The translations under genes and the position numbers were made by a program. Of a stretch of 64,000 nt of DNA, positions 8,453-18,526 are shown one piece after another (position 1 is the first letter of the stretch; every line of letters starts with the position of its first letter). Source of the DNA: Pseudomonas sp. NKUCC02_KPG (GTDB lineage Bacteria > Pseudomonadota > Gammaproteobacteria > Pseudomonadales > Pseudomonadaceae); NCBI RefSeq assembly GCF_019345465.1, contig NZ_JAHKRC010000002.1, positions 124,001 through 188,000 on the forward strand. Reading direction: 5' to 3'. The notes under the pieces were generated by a model that ran no database searches, was not told where the DNA came from, and saw nothing but the letters and a program-made list of their open reading frames with translations.

Positions 8453-10375
8453 ATGCCAACTATTACTCTTCCCGACGGCAGTCAACGCTCTTTCGATCAT
8501 CCTGTATCAGTTGCCGAGGTCGCCGCTTCGATTGGCGCTGGCCTGGCTAAAGCTACCGTGGCCGGCAAGGTCAACGGCAAGCTGGTGGATGCCTGCGATC
8601 TGATTGAAAACGACGCCACCCTGCAAATCATCACGCCCAAGGATGAAGAGGGGCTGGAGATTATTCGCCACTCTTGCGCCCACTTGGTTGGCCATGCAGT
8701 CAAGCAACTGTTTCCGACGGCCAAAATGGTGATCGGTCCGGTTATCGACGAAGGTTTTTATTACGATATCGCTTATGAGCGTCCGTTTACTCCGGATGAC
8801 ATGGCTGCAATCGAAAAGCGCATGCAGCTGCTGATCGAAAAAGATTACGACGTCATCAAGAAAGTGACTCCGCGTGCCGAAGTGATCGAGATGTTTGCCG
8901 CTCGTGGTGAAGACTACAAGCTGCGCTTGATCGAAGACATGCCGAACGAACAGGCCATGGGTCTGTACTTTCACGAAGAGTACGTCGACATGTGCCGCGG
9001 GCCTCACGTCCCGAACACTCGCTTCCTGAAGTCGTTCAAGCTGACCAAGCTGTCGGGCGCCTACTGGCGTGGCGATGCGAAAAACGAGCAGCTGCAACGT
9101 ATCTACGGCACTGCCTGGGCTGACAAGAAGCAGCTGGCGGCATACGTCCTGCGCATTGAAGAAGCTGAAAAGCGCGATCACCGTAAAATCGGCAAGCGTC
9201 TTGGTCTGTTCCACACCCAGGAAGAAGCTCCGGGCATGGTGTTCTGGCACCCTAATGGCTGGACGCTTTATCAGGTGCTTGAGCAGTACATGCGCAAAGT
9301 GCAGCGCGAAAACGGTTATCTGGAGATCAAGACTCCCCAGGTAGTAGATCGCAGCTTGTGGGAAAAGTCCGGGCACTGGGCCAACTACGCCGACAACATG
9401 TTTACGACTCAGTCGGAAAGCCGCGATTACGCGATCAAGCCGATGAACTGCCCTTGCCACGTGCAAGTGTTCAATCAGGGCCTGAAAAGCTACCGTGAGC
9501 TGCCACTGCGTCTGGCGGAATTTGGCGCTTGCCATCGTAATGAGCCGTCGGGTGCCTTGCACGGCATCATGCGTGTTCGAGGCTTTACGCAGGACGATGC
9601 GCATATTTTCTGCACCGAAGAACAGATGCAGGCTGAGTCTGCTGCCTTTATCAAGCTGACGCTGGATGTCTACGCAGACTTCGGGTTCAAGGACATTGAG
9701 CTCAAACTGTCGACGCGTCCTGAAAAGCGCGTTGGTTCTGATGAACTGTGGGATCGCGCTGAAAGCGCATTGGCTTCAGCCCTTGATAGCGCTGGCCTGG
9801 CTTATGATTTGCAGCCGGGCGAGGGTGCCTTTTACGGGCCCAAGATTGAATTTTCTCTGAAAGATTGTCTGGGTCGTGTCTGGCAATGTGGTACCCTGCA
9901 GCTCGATTTCAACCTGCCGATCCGTCTTGGCGCAGAATATGTGTCTGAAGACAACAGTCGCAAGCAACCCGTTATGCTGCACCGTGCGATCCTCGGATCG
10001 TTCGAACGCTTCATCGGAATTCTGATTGAGCATTACGAAGGTGCGTTCCCTGCGTGGCTAGCGCCGACTCAGGCAGTGATCATGAATATCACTGATAAAC
10101 AGGCAGATTTTGCTGCTGAAGTTGAAAAAACTCTCAATCAGAGCGGATTTCGTGCCAAGTCTGACTTGAGAAATGAAAAGATCGGCTTTAAAATTCGCGA
10201 GCATACTTTGCTCAAGGTTCCTTATCTCTTGGTTGTCGGAGATCGGGAAGTCGAGATGCAGACTGTCGCTGTGCGTACACGTGAAGGTGCTGACCTGGGC
10301 TCGATGCCCGTCGCGCAATTCGCTGAATTCCTCGCACAAGCGGTTTCCCGGCGTGGTCGCCATGATTCGGAGTAA
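8453..10375 (+). CDS. thrS: Threonine--tRNA ligase ThrS
   Basis: Class II synthetase charging tRNA-Thr, 640 residues, normal length. Domains in order: N-terminal TGS ([14 protein letters not shown]), the editing domain with [17 protein letters not shown] and CRGPHVPNT, the catalytic core with motif 2 ([22 protein letters not shown]) split around its Arg and motif 3 ([19 protein letters not shown]), and the C-terminal anticodon-binding domain. ATG 8453 follows a very strong AGGAGAGGAGG site; an upstream in-frame start at 8420 lies inside the tRNA-like hairpin and is rejected. It heads the infC-rplT cluster and is probably feedback-regulated through that hairpin. Confidence 0.97.
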   Translation: MPTITLPDGSQRSFDHPVSVAEVAASIGAGLAKATVAGKVNGKLVDACDLIENDATLQIITPKDEEGLEIIRHSCAHLVGHAVKQLFPTAKMVIGPVIDEGFYYDIAYERPFTPDDMAAIEKRMQLLIEKDYDVIKKVTPRAEVIEMFAARGEDYKLRLIEDMPNEQAMGLYFHEEYVDMCRGPHVPNTRFLKSFKLTKLSGAYWRGDAKNEQLQRIYGTAWADKKQLAAYVLRIEEAEKRDHRKIGKRLGLFHTQEEAPGMVFWHPNGWTLYQVLEQYMRKVQRENGYLEIKTPQVVDRSLWEKSGHWANYADNMFTTQSESRDYAIKPMNCPCHVQVFNQGLKSYRELPLRLAEFGACHRNEPSGALHGIMRVRGFTQDDAHIFCTEEQMQAESAAFIKLTLDVYADFGFKDIELKLSTRPEKRVGSDELWDRAESALASALDSAGLAYDLQPGEGAFYGPKIEFSLKDCLGRVWQCGTLQLDFNLPIRLGAEYVSEDNSRKQPVMLHRAILGSFERFIGILIEHYEGAFPAWLAPTQAVIMNITDKQADFAAEVEKTLNQSGFRAKSDLRNEKIGFKIREHTLLKVPYLLVVGDREVEMQTVAVRTREGADLGSMPVAQFAEFLAQAVSRRGRHDSE

Positions 10376-10380
10376 TTATT

Positions 10381-10926
10381 ATTAAGCGTGAAATGAGACA
10401 AGATAAACGAGCTGCACCGAAAGCCCCGATCAACGAGAATATCTCGGCACGCGAGGTTCGGTTAATTGGGGCTGAAGGCGAGCAGCTTGGGATTGTGTCA
10501 ATTGAAGACGCGCTTCTTAAAGCTGAAGAGGCCAAACTGGATTTGGTGGAAATTTCCGCTGATGCAGTACCCCCAGTTTGCAAGCTGATGGACTACGGCA
10601 AATCTATCTTCGAAAAGAAGAAACAGGTTGCCGCTGCAAAGAAAAACCAGAAACAGATCCAGGTTAAAGAAATCAAGTTTCGTCCAGGGACGGAGGAAGG
10701 GGATTACCAGGTAAAACTGCGCAACCTGGTACGTTTCCTGAGTGATGGGGACAGGGCCAAGGTATCTTTACGATTCCGCGGCCGTGAGATGGCCCACCAG
10801 GAGCTGGGTATGGAACTGTTGAAGCGGGTTGAAGGTGACCTGCTTGAATACGGGACCGTCGAACAGCATCCTAAGATGGAAGGACGCCAACTGATTATGG
10901 TCATCGCCCCGAAAAAGAAGAAGTAA
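10381..10926 (+). CDS. infC: Translation initiation factor IF-3
   Basis: IF-3 binds the 30S subunit, keeps subunits apart and checks the start codon. Both halves are intact: the N-terminal domain with [15 protein letters not shown] and the C-terminal domain with [18 protein letters not shown] and [14 protein letters not shown]. The gene almost certainly starts at a rare ATT codon. Three ATT codons stand in tandem at 10375, 10378 and 10381 after GGAG (10369-10372); 10381 gives 8-base spacing and continues ATT-AAG like other infC genes, giving 181 residues. ATG 10393 has no good ribosome site. An ATT start allows IF-3 to repress its own synthesis. The thrS stop is 5 bases upstream. Confidence 0.93.
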   Translation: MKREMRQDKRAAPKAPINENISAREVRLIGAEGEQLGIVSIEDALLKAEEAKLDLVEISADAVPPVCKLMDYGKSIFEKKKQVAAAKKNQKQIQVKEIKFRPGTEEGDYQVKLRNLVRFLSDGDRAKVSLRFRGREMAHQELGMELLKRVEGDLLEYGTVEQHPKMEGRQLIMVIAPKKKK

Positions 10927-10985
10927 TCACTAGGGCACGGCAGGCCTTTTGATTATGTTTATCAACTGAATGCGGAGTACCGAAC

Positions 10986-11180
10986 ATGCCAAAGATGAAA
11001 ACTAAGAGTGGTGCTGCTAAGCGGTTTCTGAAAACTGCTAACGGCATCAAGCACAAGCACGCTTTCAAGAGCCACATCCTGACCAAAATGTCGACTAAGC
11101 GTAAGCGTCAATTGCGCGGTAGCAGCTTGCTGCATCCGTCTGACGTGGCAAAAGTGAAGCGCATGCTGCGCCTTTGCTAA
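10986..11180 (+). CDS. rpmI: Large ribosomal subunit protein bL35
   Basis: A 64-residue, highly basic ribosomal protein. It starts [20 protein letters not shown] and contains [24 protein letters not shown], both typical of bL35. It sits between infC and rplT, the conserved order. A weak GCGGAG site precedes the start. In E. coli, L20 represses this gene through an upstream RNA structure; no such structure was worked out here. Confidence 0.96.
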   Translation: MPKMKTKSGAAKRFLKTANGIKHKHAFKSHILTKMSTKRKRQLRGSSLLHPSDVAKVKRMLRLC

Positions 11181-11208
11181 TTTCGGTCAAGAATAGAGGA
11201 AGTAACTC

Positions 11209-11565
11209 ATGGCTCGTGTAAAGCGTGGCGTTGTCGCCCGTAAACGTCACAAAAAAATTCTGAAACTGGCTAAAGGCTACTACGGCGCACGCTCACGCGT
11301 ATTCCGTGTTGCCAAGCAAGCGGTAATCAAGGCAGGCCAATACGCCTACCGTGACCGTCGTCAGAAAAAACGTCAGTTCCGCGCTCTGTGGATCGCTCGT
11401 ATCAACGCTGGTGCACGTATCAACGGTCTGTCTTACAGCCGTTTCATCGCCGGCCTGAAAAAAGCTTCCATTGAGATCGACCGTAAGGTTCTGTCTGATC
11501 TGGCAGTGAACGAAAAAGCGGCGTTTGCTGCGATTGTCGAGAAAGCTAAAGCCACCTTGGCTTAA
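11209..11565 (+). CDS. rplT: Large ribosomal subunit protein bL20
   Basis: A 118-residue basic protein needed early in 50S assembly. It starts [20 protein letters not shown] and contains the [15 protein letters not shown] and [15 protein letters not shown] stretches of the family. AGAGGAAGT precedes the ATG. It ends the infC-rpmI-rplT unit; two hairpins follow before pheS. Confidence 0.97.
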   Translation: MARVKRGVVARKRHKKILKLAKGYYGARSRVFRVAKQAVIKAGQYAYRDRRQKKRQFRALWIARINAGARINGLSYSRFIAGLKKASIEIDRKVLSDLAVNEKAAFAAIVEKAKATLA

Positions 11566-11579
11566 GTATCCCCGACATT

Positions 11580-11609
11580 CACCTGGGCTTGCCTGTGTGA
11601 GCCCAGGTG
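11580..11609 (+). other. Hairpin after rplT
   Basis: CACCTGGGCT (11580-11589) pairs perfectly with AGCCCAGGTG (11600-11609) around a 10-base loop. No T-run follows. It stands 12 bases before a second, terminator-like hairpin, so it may be part of the pheST leader. Confidence 0.55.
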
Positions 11610-11620
11610 CTAAACGTCTT

Positions 11621-12691
<1,071 letters not shown>

Positions 12692-12717
12692 TCGTAACGA
12701 ATTCTTAGGAGAGCAGG

Positions 12718-15096
12718 ATGAAATTCAGTGAACAATGGCTGCGTGGTTGGGTAAACCCGCAGGTAGGTCGCGACGAGCTGGTTGCTCGTCTGTCGATGGC
12801 CGGTCTTGAGGTCGACAGCGTTTCGCCGGCCGCCGGTGTATTCAGTGGTGTGGTCGTGGGCGAGGTGCTGAGCACTGAGCAGCACCCCGATGCCGACAAG
12901 CTGCGTGTTTGCCAGGTCAGCAATGGTTCTGAGACTTTTCAGGTGGTTTGTGGCGCGCCTAACGTGCGTCCAGGCCTGAAGATTCCGTTCGCCATGATCG
13001 GCGCCCAGCTGCCAGGCGACTTCAAAATCAAGAAAGCCAAACTGCGTGGTGTCGAGTCAAACGGCATGTTGTGCTCGCAAGCAGAACTGCAGGTGGGTGA
13101 AGGCAACGACGGTCTGATGGAGCTGCCTGCAGATGCTCCAGTGGGTGAAGATATTCGGGTTTACCTGAGCCTCGAAGACGCCAGTATTGAAGTGGACCTG
13201 ACCCCTAACCGAGGTGACTGCCTCTCGCTTGCAGGTCTTGCTCGTGAAGTCGGCGCTTTGTACGCGGCACCAGTGACTCGCCCTGTTGTGGCTGTTGTAC
13301 CGGCTGCACATGACGAAGTCCGTTCTGTCGAGGTTCTGGCTCCTGCTGCTTGCCCGCGTTACCTGGGGCGTGTAATCCGCAACGTTGATCTGTCCCGGCC
13401 AACGCCGCTGTGGATGGTTGAGCGTTTGCGTCGCGCCGATGTGCGCAGCATCGATGCGGCTGTCGACGTCACCAATTATGTGATGCTGGAACTGGGCCAA
13501 CCGTTGCATGCGTTTGACCTTGCCGAAATCAATGGCGGCATTCGTGTGCGCATGGCTGATGAAGGCGAGAAGCTGGTTTTGCTCGACGGCCAGGAAGTTT
13601 CCCTGCGTAGCGACACACTGGTGATTGCAGACCATGCCCGTGCCTTGGCGATTGCAGGTGTAATGGGTGGCGAACACAGCGGTGTAACAGCCAAAACCCG
13701 CGATGTCTTCCTTGAAAGTGCTTTCTTTGATCAGATTGCTGTCGCTGGCAAGGCCCGCTCATACGGTTTGCACACTGACGCTTCGCACCGCTACGAGCGT
13801 GGCGTTGACTGGAAGCTGGCCCGTGAAGCGATGGAACGCGCTACTGGTCTGCTGTTGGAGATCACTGGCGGCGAAGCCGGCCCGATCATCGAAACCGTGA
13901 ATGAGCAGTATCTGCCATCGATTGCGCCGATCACTTTGCGTGCGGCTCGTATCAGCCAGATGCTGGGCATGGAAATGGACTTGGCGGAAGTTGAGCAACT
14001 GCTCAGCGCCTTGGGCCTGACTATTACCGCGGAAGGTGAAGGGCAGTGGCGCGTAGAAGTGCCTAGTCATCGCTTCGATATCAGCCTGGAAGTTGACCTG
14101 ATCGAAGAGCTGGCCCGCCTGTACGGCTACAACCGCCTGCCGGTTCGTTATCCGCAGGCCCGACTGGCACCGCAAGCCAAGGCTGAAGCACGCAGCGACC
14201 TGCCTGAGCTGCGTCGTCTGCTGGTAGCGCGTGGTTATCAGGAAGCGATCACTTACAGTTTCATCGACCCGAAACAGTTCGAACTGTTCAGCCCGGGTGT
14301 TGAGCCACTGTTGCTGGCAAACCCGATCTCAAACGACATGGCAGCTATGCGCGCCTCGTTGTGGCCAGGCTTGGTCAAGTCATTGCAGCACAACCTGAAC
14401 CGTCAGCAAGATCGCGTTCGCCTGTTCGAAAGTGGTTTACGTTTTGTAGGTCAGCTTGAAGGTCTTAAGCAAGAGCCGATGCTCGCAGGTGTGGTTTGCG
14501 GCAGCCGTCTTCCTGAGGGTTGGGCGCAAGGGCGCGAAGTCGTTGACTTCTTTGACGTCAAAGCGGATGTAGAGGCTGTTTTGGGTTTTGCTGGTGCACT
14601 GGATGCATTCAGTTTCGTGCCAGGAAAGCATCCTGCACTACACCCAGGCCAGACCGCTCGTATTGAACGTGATGGTCGAGAAGTCGGCTATGTCGGTGCC
14701 ATTCATCCGGAGCTGTCAAAAAACCTCGGCCTTGATCGGCCAGTGTTTGTCTTCGAGCTGGTTTTGGCTGAAGTGGCGCTAGGTAAAATGCCTAAATTCC
14801 ATGAGTTATCGCGCTTTCCTGAAGTGCGTCGTGACTTGGCGTTGTTGGCCGATCGTGACGTTGCAGCCAGTGCTGTACTGGATGTAATTCGTGAAAATGC
14901 AGGCGAGTGGCTCACGGAGCTAAGGTTATTTGACGTTTACCAGGGTAAAGGTATTGATCCGCATAGAAAAAGCCTTGCAGTTGGCTTGACCTGGCAGCAT
15001 CCATCGCGCACTCTTAATGACGATGAGGTGAACGCCACGACGCAAAATATTCTCACCTCGCTTGAAAAAAGGTTGAACGCCACGTTAAGGAAGTGA
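12718..15096 (+). CDS. pheT: Phenylalanine--tRNA ligase beta subunit
   Basis: A 792-residue subunit that edits mischarged Tyr-tRNA and binds tRNA-Phe. In order: N-terminal OB/tRNA-binding domain (GEVLSTEQHPDADKLRVCQV), B3/B4 editing domain (DAAVDVTNYVMLELGQPLHAFD), B5, the inactive synthetase-like core, and the C-terminal anticodon-binding fold ending LFDVYQGKGIDPHRKSLAVG. AGGAGAG precedes ATG 12718. It is 3 bases from ihfA, forming the usual pheST-ihfA operon. Confidence 0.97.
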   Translation: MKFSEQWLRGWVNPQVGRDELVARLSMAGLEVDSVSPAAGVFSGVVVGEVLSTEQHPDADKLRVCQVSNGSETFQVVCGAPNVRPGLKIPFAMIGAQLPGDFKIKKAKLRGVESNGMLCSQAELQVGEGNDGLMELPADAPVGEDIRVYLSLEDASIEVDLTPNRGDCLSLAGLAREVGALYAAPVTRPVVAVVPAAHDEVRSVEVLAPAACPRYLGRVIRNVDLSRPTPLWMVERLRRADVRSIDAAVDVTNYVMLELGQPLHAFDLAEINGGIRVRMADEGEKLVLLDGQEVSLRSDTLVIADHARALAIAGVMGGEHSGVTAKTRDVFLESAFFDQIAVAGKARSYGLHTDASHRYERGVDWKLAREAMERATGLLLEITGGEAGPIIETVNEQYLPSIAPITLRAARISQMLGMEMDLAEVEQLLSALGLTITAEGEGQWRVEVPSHRFDISLEVDLIEELARLYGYNRLPVRYPQARLAPQAKAEARSDLPELRRLLVARGYQEAITYSFIDPKQFELFSPGVEPLLLANPISNDMAAMRASLWPGLVKSLQHNLNRQQDRVRLFESGLRFVGQLEGLKQEPMLAGVVCGSRLPEGWAQGREVVDFFDVKADVEAVLGFAGALDAFSFVPGKHPALHPGQTARIERDGREVGYVGAIHPELSKNLGLDRPVFVFELVLAEVALGKMPKFHELSRFPEVRRDLALLADRDVAASAVLDVIRENAGEWLTELRLFDVYQGKGIDPHRKSLAVGLTWQHPSRTLNDDEVNATTQNILTSLEKRLNATLRK

Positions 15097-15099
15097 CGT

Positions 15100-15402
15100 A
15101 TGGGGGCTCTGACGAAAGCTGAAATGGCGGAACGTCTTTATGAAGAGTTGGGCCTGAATAAACGAGAAGCCAAAGAATTGGTGGAATTGTTTTTCGAAGA
15201 AATCAGGCACGCTCTTGAAGACAACGAGCAAGTCAAATTGTCAGGTTTTGGCAATTTTGATCTGCGTGACAAGCGACAGCGGCCAGGCCGCAATCCGAAA
15301 ACGGGAGAAGAAATCCCGATCACGGCTCGCCGAGTAGTCACTTTTCGTCCAGGGCAGAAGTTGAAGGCCCGAGTAGAGGCTTATGCTGGAACCAAGTCAT
15401 AA
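15100..15402 (+). CDS. ihfA: Integration host factor subunit alpha
   Basis: A 100-residue DNA-bending protein that works as a heterodimer with IhfB. It starts [20 protein letters not shown] and has the DNA-arm stretch [21 protein letters not shown] with the conserved Pro that wedges into DNA. It is coupled to pheT upstream and overlaps the next gene by 20 bases. IHF is also often needed by tyrosine integrases such as those integrated next to this locus. Confidence 0.97.
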   Translation: MGALTKAEMAERLYEELGLNKREAKELVELFFEEIRHALEDNEQVKLSGFGNFDLRDKRQRPGRNPKTGEEIPITARRVVTFRPGQKLKARVEAYAGTKS

Positions 15403-15739
15403 CGACGAGCTCCCGCCGATCCCAGGCAAACGCTACTTCGCCATTGGCGAAGTCAGCGAGCTCTGTGCGGTAAAACCGCACGTGCTGCGCTATTGGGAGC
15501 AAGAGTTTCCTCAACTCAACCCTGTGAAGCGTCGCGGAAATCGCCGGTATTATCAGCGTCAGGATGTGCTGATGATCCGGCAAATTCGTGCACTGCTTTA
15601 CGATCAAGGGTTCACCATTGGAGGAGCGCGCTTGCGACTCTCTGGGGATGAAGCCAAAGATGACACCACCCAGTACAAGCAATTAATTCGCCAAACCATT
15701 TCCGAGTTGGAAGATGTTCTGCTGGTCCTTAGAAAGTAA
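15383..15739 (+). CDS. MerR-family transcriptional regulator
   Basis: A 118-residue protein with an N-terminal winged helix-turn-helix: [20 protein letters not shown], then the wing [13 protein letters not shown], and a dimerisation helix ending [13 protein letters not shown]. It lacks cysteines for metal sensing. This small MerR-like gene is the constant neighbour of ihfA in pseudomonads and other gammaproteobacteria; its targets are not known. It starts within the last codons of ihfA. Confidence 0.92.
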   Translation: MLEPSHNDELPPIPGKRYFAIGEVSELCAVKPHVLRYWEQEFPQLNPVKRRGNRRYYQRQDVLMIRQIRALLYDQGFTIGGARLRLSGDEAKDDTTQYKQLIRQTISELEDVLLVLRK

Positions 15740-15818
15740 CTACAGCGTTTAAAATACTTTCGTATTTCAAAAGCTTAAGGTATATTTCTCGACGTACTAG
15801 CAAGTTGTAACGCCTAGT

Positions 15819-15895
15819 CGGGGCGTAGCGCAGTCCGGTAGCGCACTAGCATGGGGTGCTAGGGGTCGAGTGTTCGAATCACTCCGTCCCGACCA
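15819..15895 (+). tRNA. tRNA-Pro (anticodon GGG)
   Basis: A 77-base cloverleaf. The acceptor stem CGGGGCG pairs with CGTCCCG (one G-U), the anticodon stem CTAGC/GCTAG has the loop ATGGGGT with GGG at positions 34-36, the T-arm contains GTTCGAATC, and the end ACCA is encoded. Its 3' half, from the anticodon loop onward, is the crossover site of the prophage, which restores the gene on integration. Confidence 0.97.
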
Positions 15896-15899
15896 TATT
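15850..15899 (+). repeat. attL of the prophage (50-bp core, 3' half of tRNA-Pro)
   Basis: These 50 bases, from the tRNA anticodon loop to just beyond CCA, recur without a mismatch at 62274-62323. The flanks differ on both sides. This marks the left end of an element integrated by a tyrosine recombinase into tRNA-Pro. Confidence 0.95.
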
Positions 15900-15903
15900 C
15901 TGT

Positions 15904-15937
15904 AAGGGAATCAAGGGTTTAGGCCTTTGATTCCCTT
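15904..15937 (+). terminator. Hairpin after tRNA-Pro, probable terminator
   Basis: A stem of up to 14 bp (AAGGGAATCAAGGG with CCTTTGATTCCCTT) with a 6-base loop, followed by TCTCGTTTC. It lies on the prophage side of attL and probably ends the tRNA transcript; the T-run is weak. Confidence 0.55.
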
Positions 15938-15982
15938 TCTCGTTTCTGCCTTGCGCAAAACTGGCGCAAAATGGGCGCAAAA

Positions 15983-17095
15983 CTAACCGGTAATTTCGCT
16001 GATATTCAGGTCTGGAGTCGCATCCGACCAGATCACATCAGCGTGGTCTTTCTGGTAGTTCTTGGTCATGGTCTCGCTGGCATGGCCCGCAATGGTTTGG
16101 CCATCTTTACCGGCTCTTTTGTACAGGTGTAGCGACAGCGCCCGCACTTCGTGAAAGCCCGGCATTTCCTCTTCTTTCCATTCCGCATAACAGCCAGCAA
16201 GTTCCCGCGCCTCTTTAAAAGAGCGAGTTAGAAAGCGATCCTCAACCTTCGTCCAGTGTTCTTTGGTCTGCGCCTGCTTCTGCAGTAGTCGTTGCGGCTT
16301 GCGATGAATCAGGAAAGGTGAGGCGATGTTGTCCTGGCAGCGGGTTATGACGGTCTGTAGCTCGTCAGTCACCTTGAAACGAATCCACGCAGTATCACTG
16401 GCCTTGGCAGTCTTCTTTTGTACCAGGTACAGGAAGCCATCCCGAACGCCATCAAAGCGCATATCCAGAATGTCGGAGCGCCGCTGAGCAGTGATCAGTG
16501 CCAAGTCGATGGCGTTGCGCAGCCAAGGTGGGGACACCTCCCTGATCGCCCTCAGACCTTCCACAGTGTGGCGTTTGCGTTGCTTCTTCTCGATACGGTT
16601 GATGGTGCTCGATGCCGGGTTGTCCGGGCATAAGCCCTTGGACGCGGCATGATTGAAAATGTCCACCAGCAGAGCGCGGCTTTGATTGGCGCTCCTTGGG
16701 GTCAGTGTGTCCAGCAACTCGGCAACCATGCGTATGGTTATTTGATCGACGGCTTTGCCCTCAAAATGCTTTCGGAAGCGTCTGAAGTGAACGGCGTACA
16801 GTCCGAGCGTACCCTTGGCCAGCTCGCGGGGAGGCAAGATCTCGGCTTCGTATTTGTCCAGAAAACCCGCAAATGAGCCCGATGGATTGCCCATGACAGA
16901 GCGGACCAGATCGGCGCCTTGCATAAAGGCCAGGTTGAGCTGTTTTGCAGCATCGATTGCCCTGATCCGATCGGTACCGAATTGAAACCACTTACCGTCG
17001 CTGGGGCGACGGTAGCGGTAGGTCGAGCGGCGTGGATCAAAGTACAGGTTCTGCGGCAGGTGCTTGTTCGCACTATTGCGTGGCCGTGGAGCCAT
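15983..17095 (-). CDS. int: Phage tyrosine integrase
   Basis: A 370-residue site-specific recombinase. The N-terminal arm-binding part (NLYFDPRRSTYRYRRPSDGK) is followed by a core-binding domain and the catalytic domain with Arg in ITAQRRSDILDM, His-x-x-Arg in GFHEVRALSLHLYKRAG, His338 in AGHASETM and the nucleophile Tyr347. The stop is 84 bases from the attL core, the usual place for the integrase of that element. It overlaps the excisionase-like gene by one base and is transcribed toward attL. Confidence 0.95.
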   Translation of the reverse strand: MAPRPRNSANKHLPQNLYFDPRRSTYRYRRPSDGKWFQFGTDRIRAIDAAKQLNLAFMQGADLVRSVMGNPSGSFAGFLDKYEAEILPPRELAKGTLGLYAVHFRRFRKHFEGKAVDQITIRMVAELLDTLTPRSANQSRALLVDIFNHAASKGLCPDNPASSTINRIEKKQRKRHTVEGLRAIREVSPPWLRNAIDLALITAQRRSDILDMRFDGVRDGFLYLVQKKTAKASDTAWIRFKVTDELQTVITRCQDNIASPFLIHRKPQRLLQKQAQTKEHWTKVEDRFLTRSFKEARELAGCYAEWKEEEMPGFHEVRALSLHLYKRAGKDGQTIAGHASETMTKNYQKDHADVIWSDATPDLNISEITG

Positions 17096-17307
17096 CAGGC
17101 AACTCCTCTTAGCACCATAGCGACCAGATCGTTGCCGTCAGCTATGTTCAGTGCGTTCCAGTCCACATACCAGAGCGAGCCTATCTGCTCGCCCGGCAGC
17201 TTTCCGTTGCGGATGTAATTGCGGATGGCTTGCGAGCAGAGCGGTGTCCCGTTCTCACCCCAGCGGCGGCGTTGGTATTCGCTAATTTTGATCAGCTCTT
17301 TACGCAT
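17095..17307 (-). CDS. Excisionase-like DNA-binding protein
   Basis: A 70-residue basic protein with a putative winged-helix motif (RKELIKISEYQRRRWGENG, then CSQAIRNYIRNGKLPGEQIG), the pattern of small phage excisionases or directionality factors. It lies directly upstream of int and shares its stop base with the int start. It probably bends the att DNA and favours excision; no experimental support. Confidence 0.75.
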   Translation of the reverse strand: MRKELIKISEYQRRRWGENGTPLCSQAIRNYIRNGKLPGEQIGSLWYVDWNALNIADGNDLVAMVLRGVA

Positions 17308-17572
17308 GGTCAGCCCCTTTAATAGCGGTGCCTAGGTGCGTATACCCCACCACAGGCTGCGCGGGCGGGCGATTTAGAGCGTTTAGCGGGGCATCAAGGT
17401 GGGCTGCCTCGCGCAGCTTTATGTGGGGTATAAGCACCCCCGCAGTGGCGCGAAAAGCTTTAGTAATGCCTGCCGCTGCGCAGCAGAGACTGTTTTTTAC
17501 AGGCGTGTCGATCCCACTGGTGTTGCAGAGCAAAGCGGGCGGGGGCAAGCGGTTGGTCAGTGAGTGTGTCAT
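17300..17572 (-). CDS. Hypothetical phage protein (90 aa)
   Basis: No family firmly recognised; the composition (many Ala, Pro, Cys) recalls small Ash-like phage proteins. ATG 17572 follows GGAGA at good spacing and overlaps the previous stop (ATGA); the 3' end overlaps the excisionase-like gene by 8 bases. A large inverted repeat (17341-17432) lies inside it, so part of this stretch may act as RNA structure. Confidence 0.5.
   Translation of the reverse strand: MTHSLTNRLPPPALLCNTSGIDTPVKNSLCCAAAGITKAFRATAGVLIPHIKLREAAHLDAPLNALNRPPAQPVVGYTHLGTAIKGADHA
17341..17432. repeat. Nested inverted repeat inside a small phage gene
   Basis: TATACCCCAC (17341-17350) pairs with GTGGGGTATA (17423-17432), and inside it GCTGCGCG pairs with CGCGCAGC (17410-17417), separated by a symmetric 5-base internal loop. 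The loop between the arms is about 46 bases. Confidence 0.7.
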
Positions 17573-17706
17573 GCCGCTTTTCTCCGGGTGCTGGGTTCGG
17601 GTTGATGCTTGCGGCCATCGGCCAGGCCGTTGCGGTAGCCGAGCCAATAGAGCAGGGCCACGCTCAATATCAAAAAGATCAGCGCACTGATTTGGGTCGG
17701 GGTCAT
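17569..17706 (-). CDS. Small single-pass membrane protein (45 aa)
   Basis: From ATG 17706, after an AGGAG site, the product has one membrane helix (ISALIFLILSVALLYWLGY) and a basic tail ending TRRKAA. The stop overlaps the next start (ATGA). Its role in the phage is unknown; the tight coupling on both sides supports that it is translated. Confidence 0.65.
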   Translation of the reverse strand: MTPTQISALIFLILSVALLYWLGYRNGLADGRKHQPEPSTRRKAA

Positions 17707-17748
17707 GTGGTGTGCTCCTGGTGCGGCGCCGGTGGTGGCAGCGCTTGG

Positions 17749-18075
17749 CTAGTCGTCTTTATCCGGTGTGTCGCTTTGCGGTCTGGCTAGCTCCTCGTCA
17801 GCCTTGTAGGCGCGAATATCAATCAGCGCGGCAACGTGGCGGATGTGAGCGAACTTCGGCGCCTTGCGGCTGCTGTCGAGTGTGATCACGGGTATTTGAA
17901 TCCGGCCGCTGATGATTTCTGCCGCAAACGACTGCTCGTTGAGGTGTCGGAAGTACTGCGCGCGCAGCTTGTCGAGGGGTATCAGCACGTCACCGAAGTT
18001 GCGGTACAGCAGCTCTACGGTGTCCGCATCCGGTGCAGGCAGCAGCCGTAGCGGGCTTTGGTTGGCATTACTCAT
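17749..18075 (-). CDS. PrtN-like pyocin activator family protein
   Basis: A 108-residue protein matching the PrtN pattern: VELLYRNFGDVLIPLDKL, then YFRHLNEQSFAAEIISGRI, then a basic KAPKFAHIRHVAALID and an acidic tail. In P. aeruginosa, PrtN activates pyocin genes after DNA damage; prophages carry relatives as early regulators. The start at 18075 (MSNANQ) is preferred over 18126 because the gene upstream ends at 18068. Its targets here are unknown. Confidence 0.75.
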   Translation of the reverse strand: MSNANQSPLRLLPAPDADTVELLYRNFGDVLIPLDKLRAQYFRHLNEQSFAAEIISGRIQIPVITLDSSRKAPKFAHIRHVAALIDIRAYKADEELARPQSDTPDKDD

Positions 18076-18247
18076 GGGCTGGCGTGCTCGGTTTGGGTTG
18101 GAGGCGGGCTGGGTGGTTCCAGGCATTCAGGCAGTGGCGCTTGGTCAGTTCGCGCAAGTGTTCCGGCACTTCAAGGAGCGCAGCGTTGCGCTCCTCGCGT
18201 GTGGGCATGGCCACGATCTGCCGAGCGTATTCCCTAGGCCACGTCAC
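18068..18247 (-). CDS. Hypothetical phage protein (59 aa)
   Basis: Starts at GTG 18247, overlapping the end of the KilAC-like gene, and ends at TAA 18068 overlapping the PrtN-like start. The product (VTWPREYARQIVAMPTREER, then a helix with RHCLNAWNHP) is compact and helical, with no known domain. The overlap pattern on both sides is typical of phage early operons. Confidence 0.65.
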   Translation of the reverse strand: MTWPREYARQIVAMPTREERNAALLEVPEHLRELTKRHCLNAWNHPARLQPKPSTPAHE

Positions 18248-18518
18248 GGTGATCAGCCGGAATTTCTGGAAGGGCCAGGTCCAACTGTTCGGCCAGCCAA
18301 GCGATGCCGGACTGACGTACCCGGGTTGATTGGCTGTACTGCATGCCGAGTTCAGCGTGGAACCAGTTGCTGTCCTTTATCCGCAAATATTCGCGGTCCC
18401 TAACCGGGGAGGCAGGTAGGTTGCGCTCGTTGAGCAGTCCTTTTTCGCGCATCAACTTGATCAGTTTTGGCCGGGTAGTGCCCAGGCACACAGCGGCTTT
18501 GGCGAGGGTGCGTTCCAT
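18234..18518 (-). CDS. Phage antirepressor KilAC-domain-like protein
   Basis: A 94-residue protein whose helix-turn-helix-like part (ERTLAKAAVCLGTTRPKLIK) and RDREYLRIKDSNW stretch resemble the C-terminal KilAC domain of phage antirepressors. The usual N-terminal BRO/ANT domain is absent, so it is a stand-alone KilAC. It is the third gene from the operator-controlled left promoter and may modulate the CI switch; this is inferred. Confidence 0.65.
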   Translation of the reverse strand: MERTLAKAAVCLGTTRPKLIKLMREKGLLNERNLPASPVRDREYLRIKDSNWFHAELGMQYSQSTRVRQSGIAWLAEQLDLALPEIPADHRDVA

Positions 18519-18526
18519 AGCACCCC

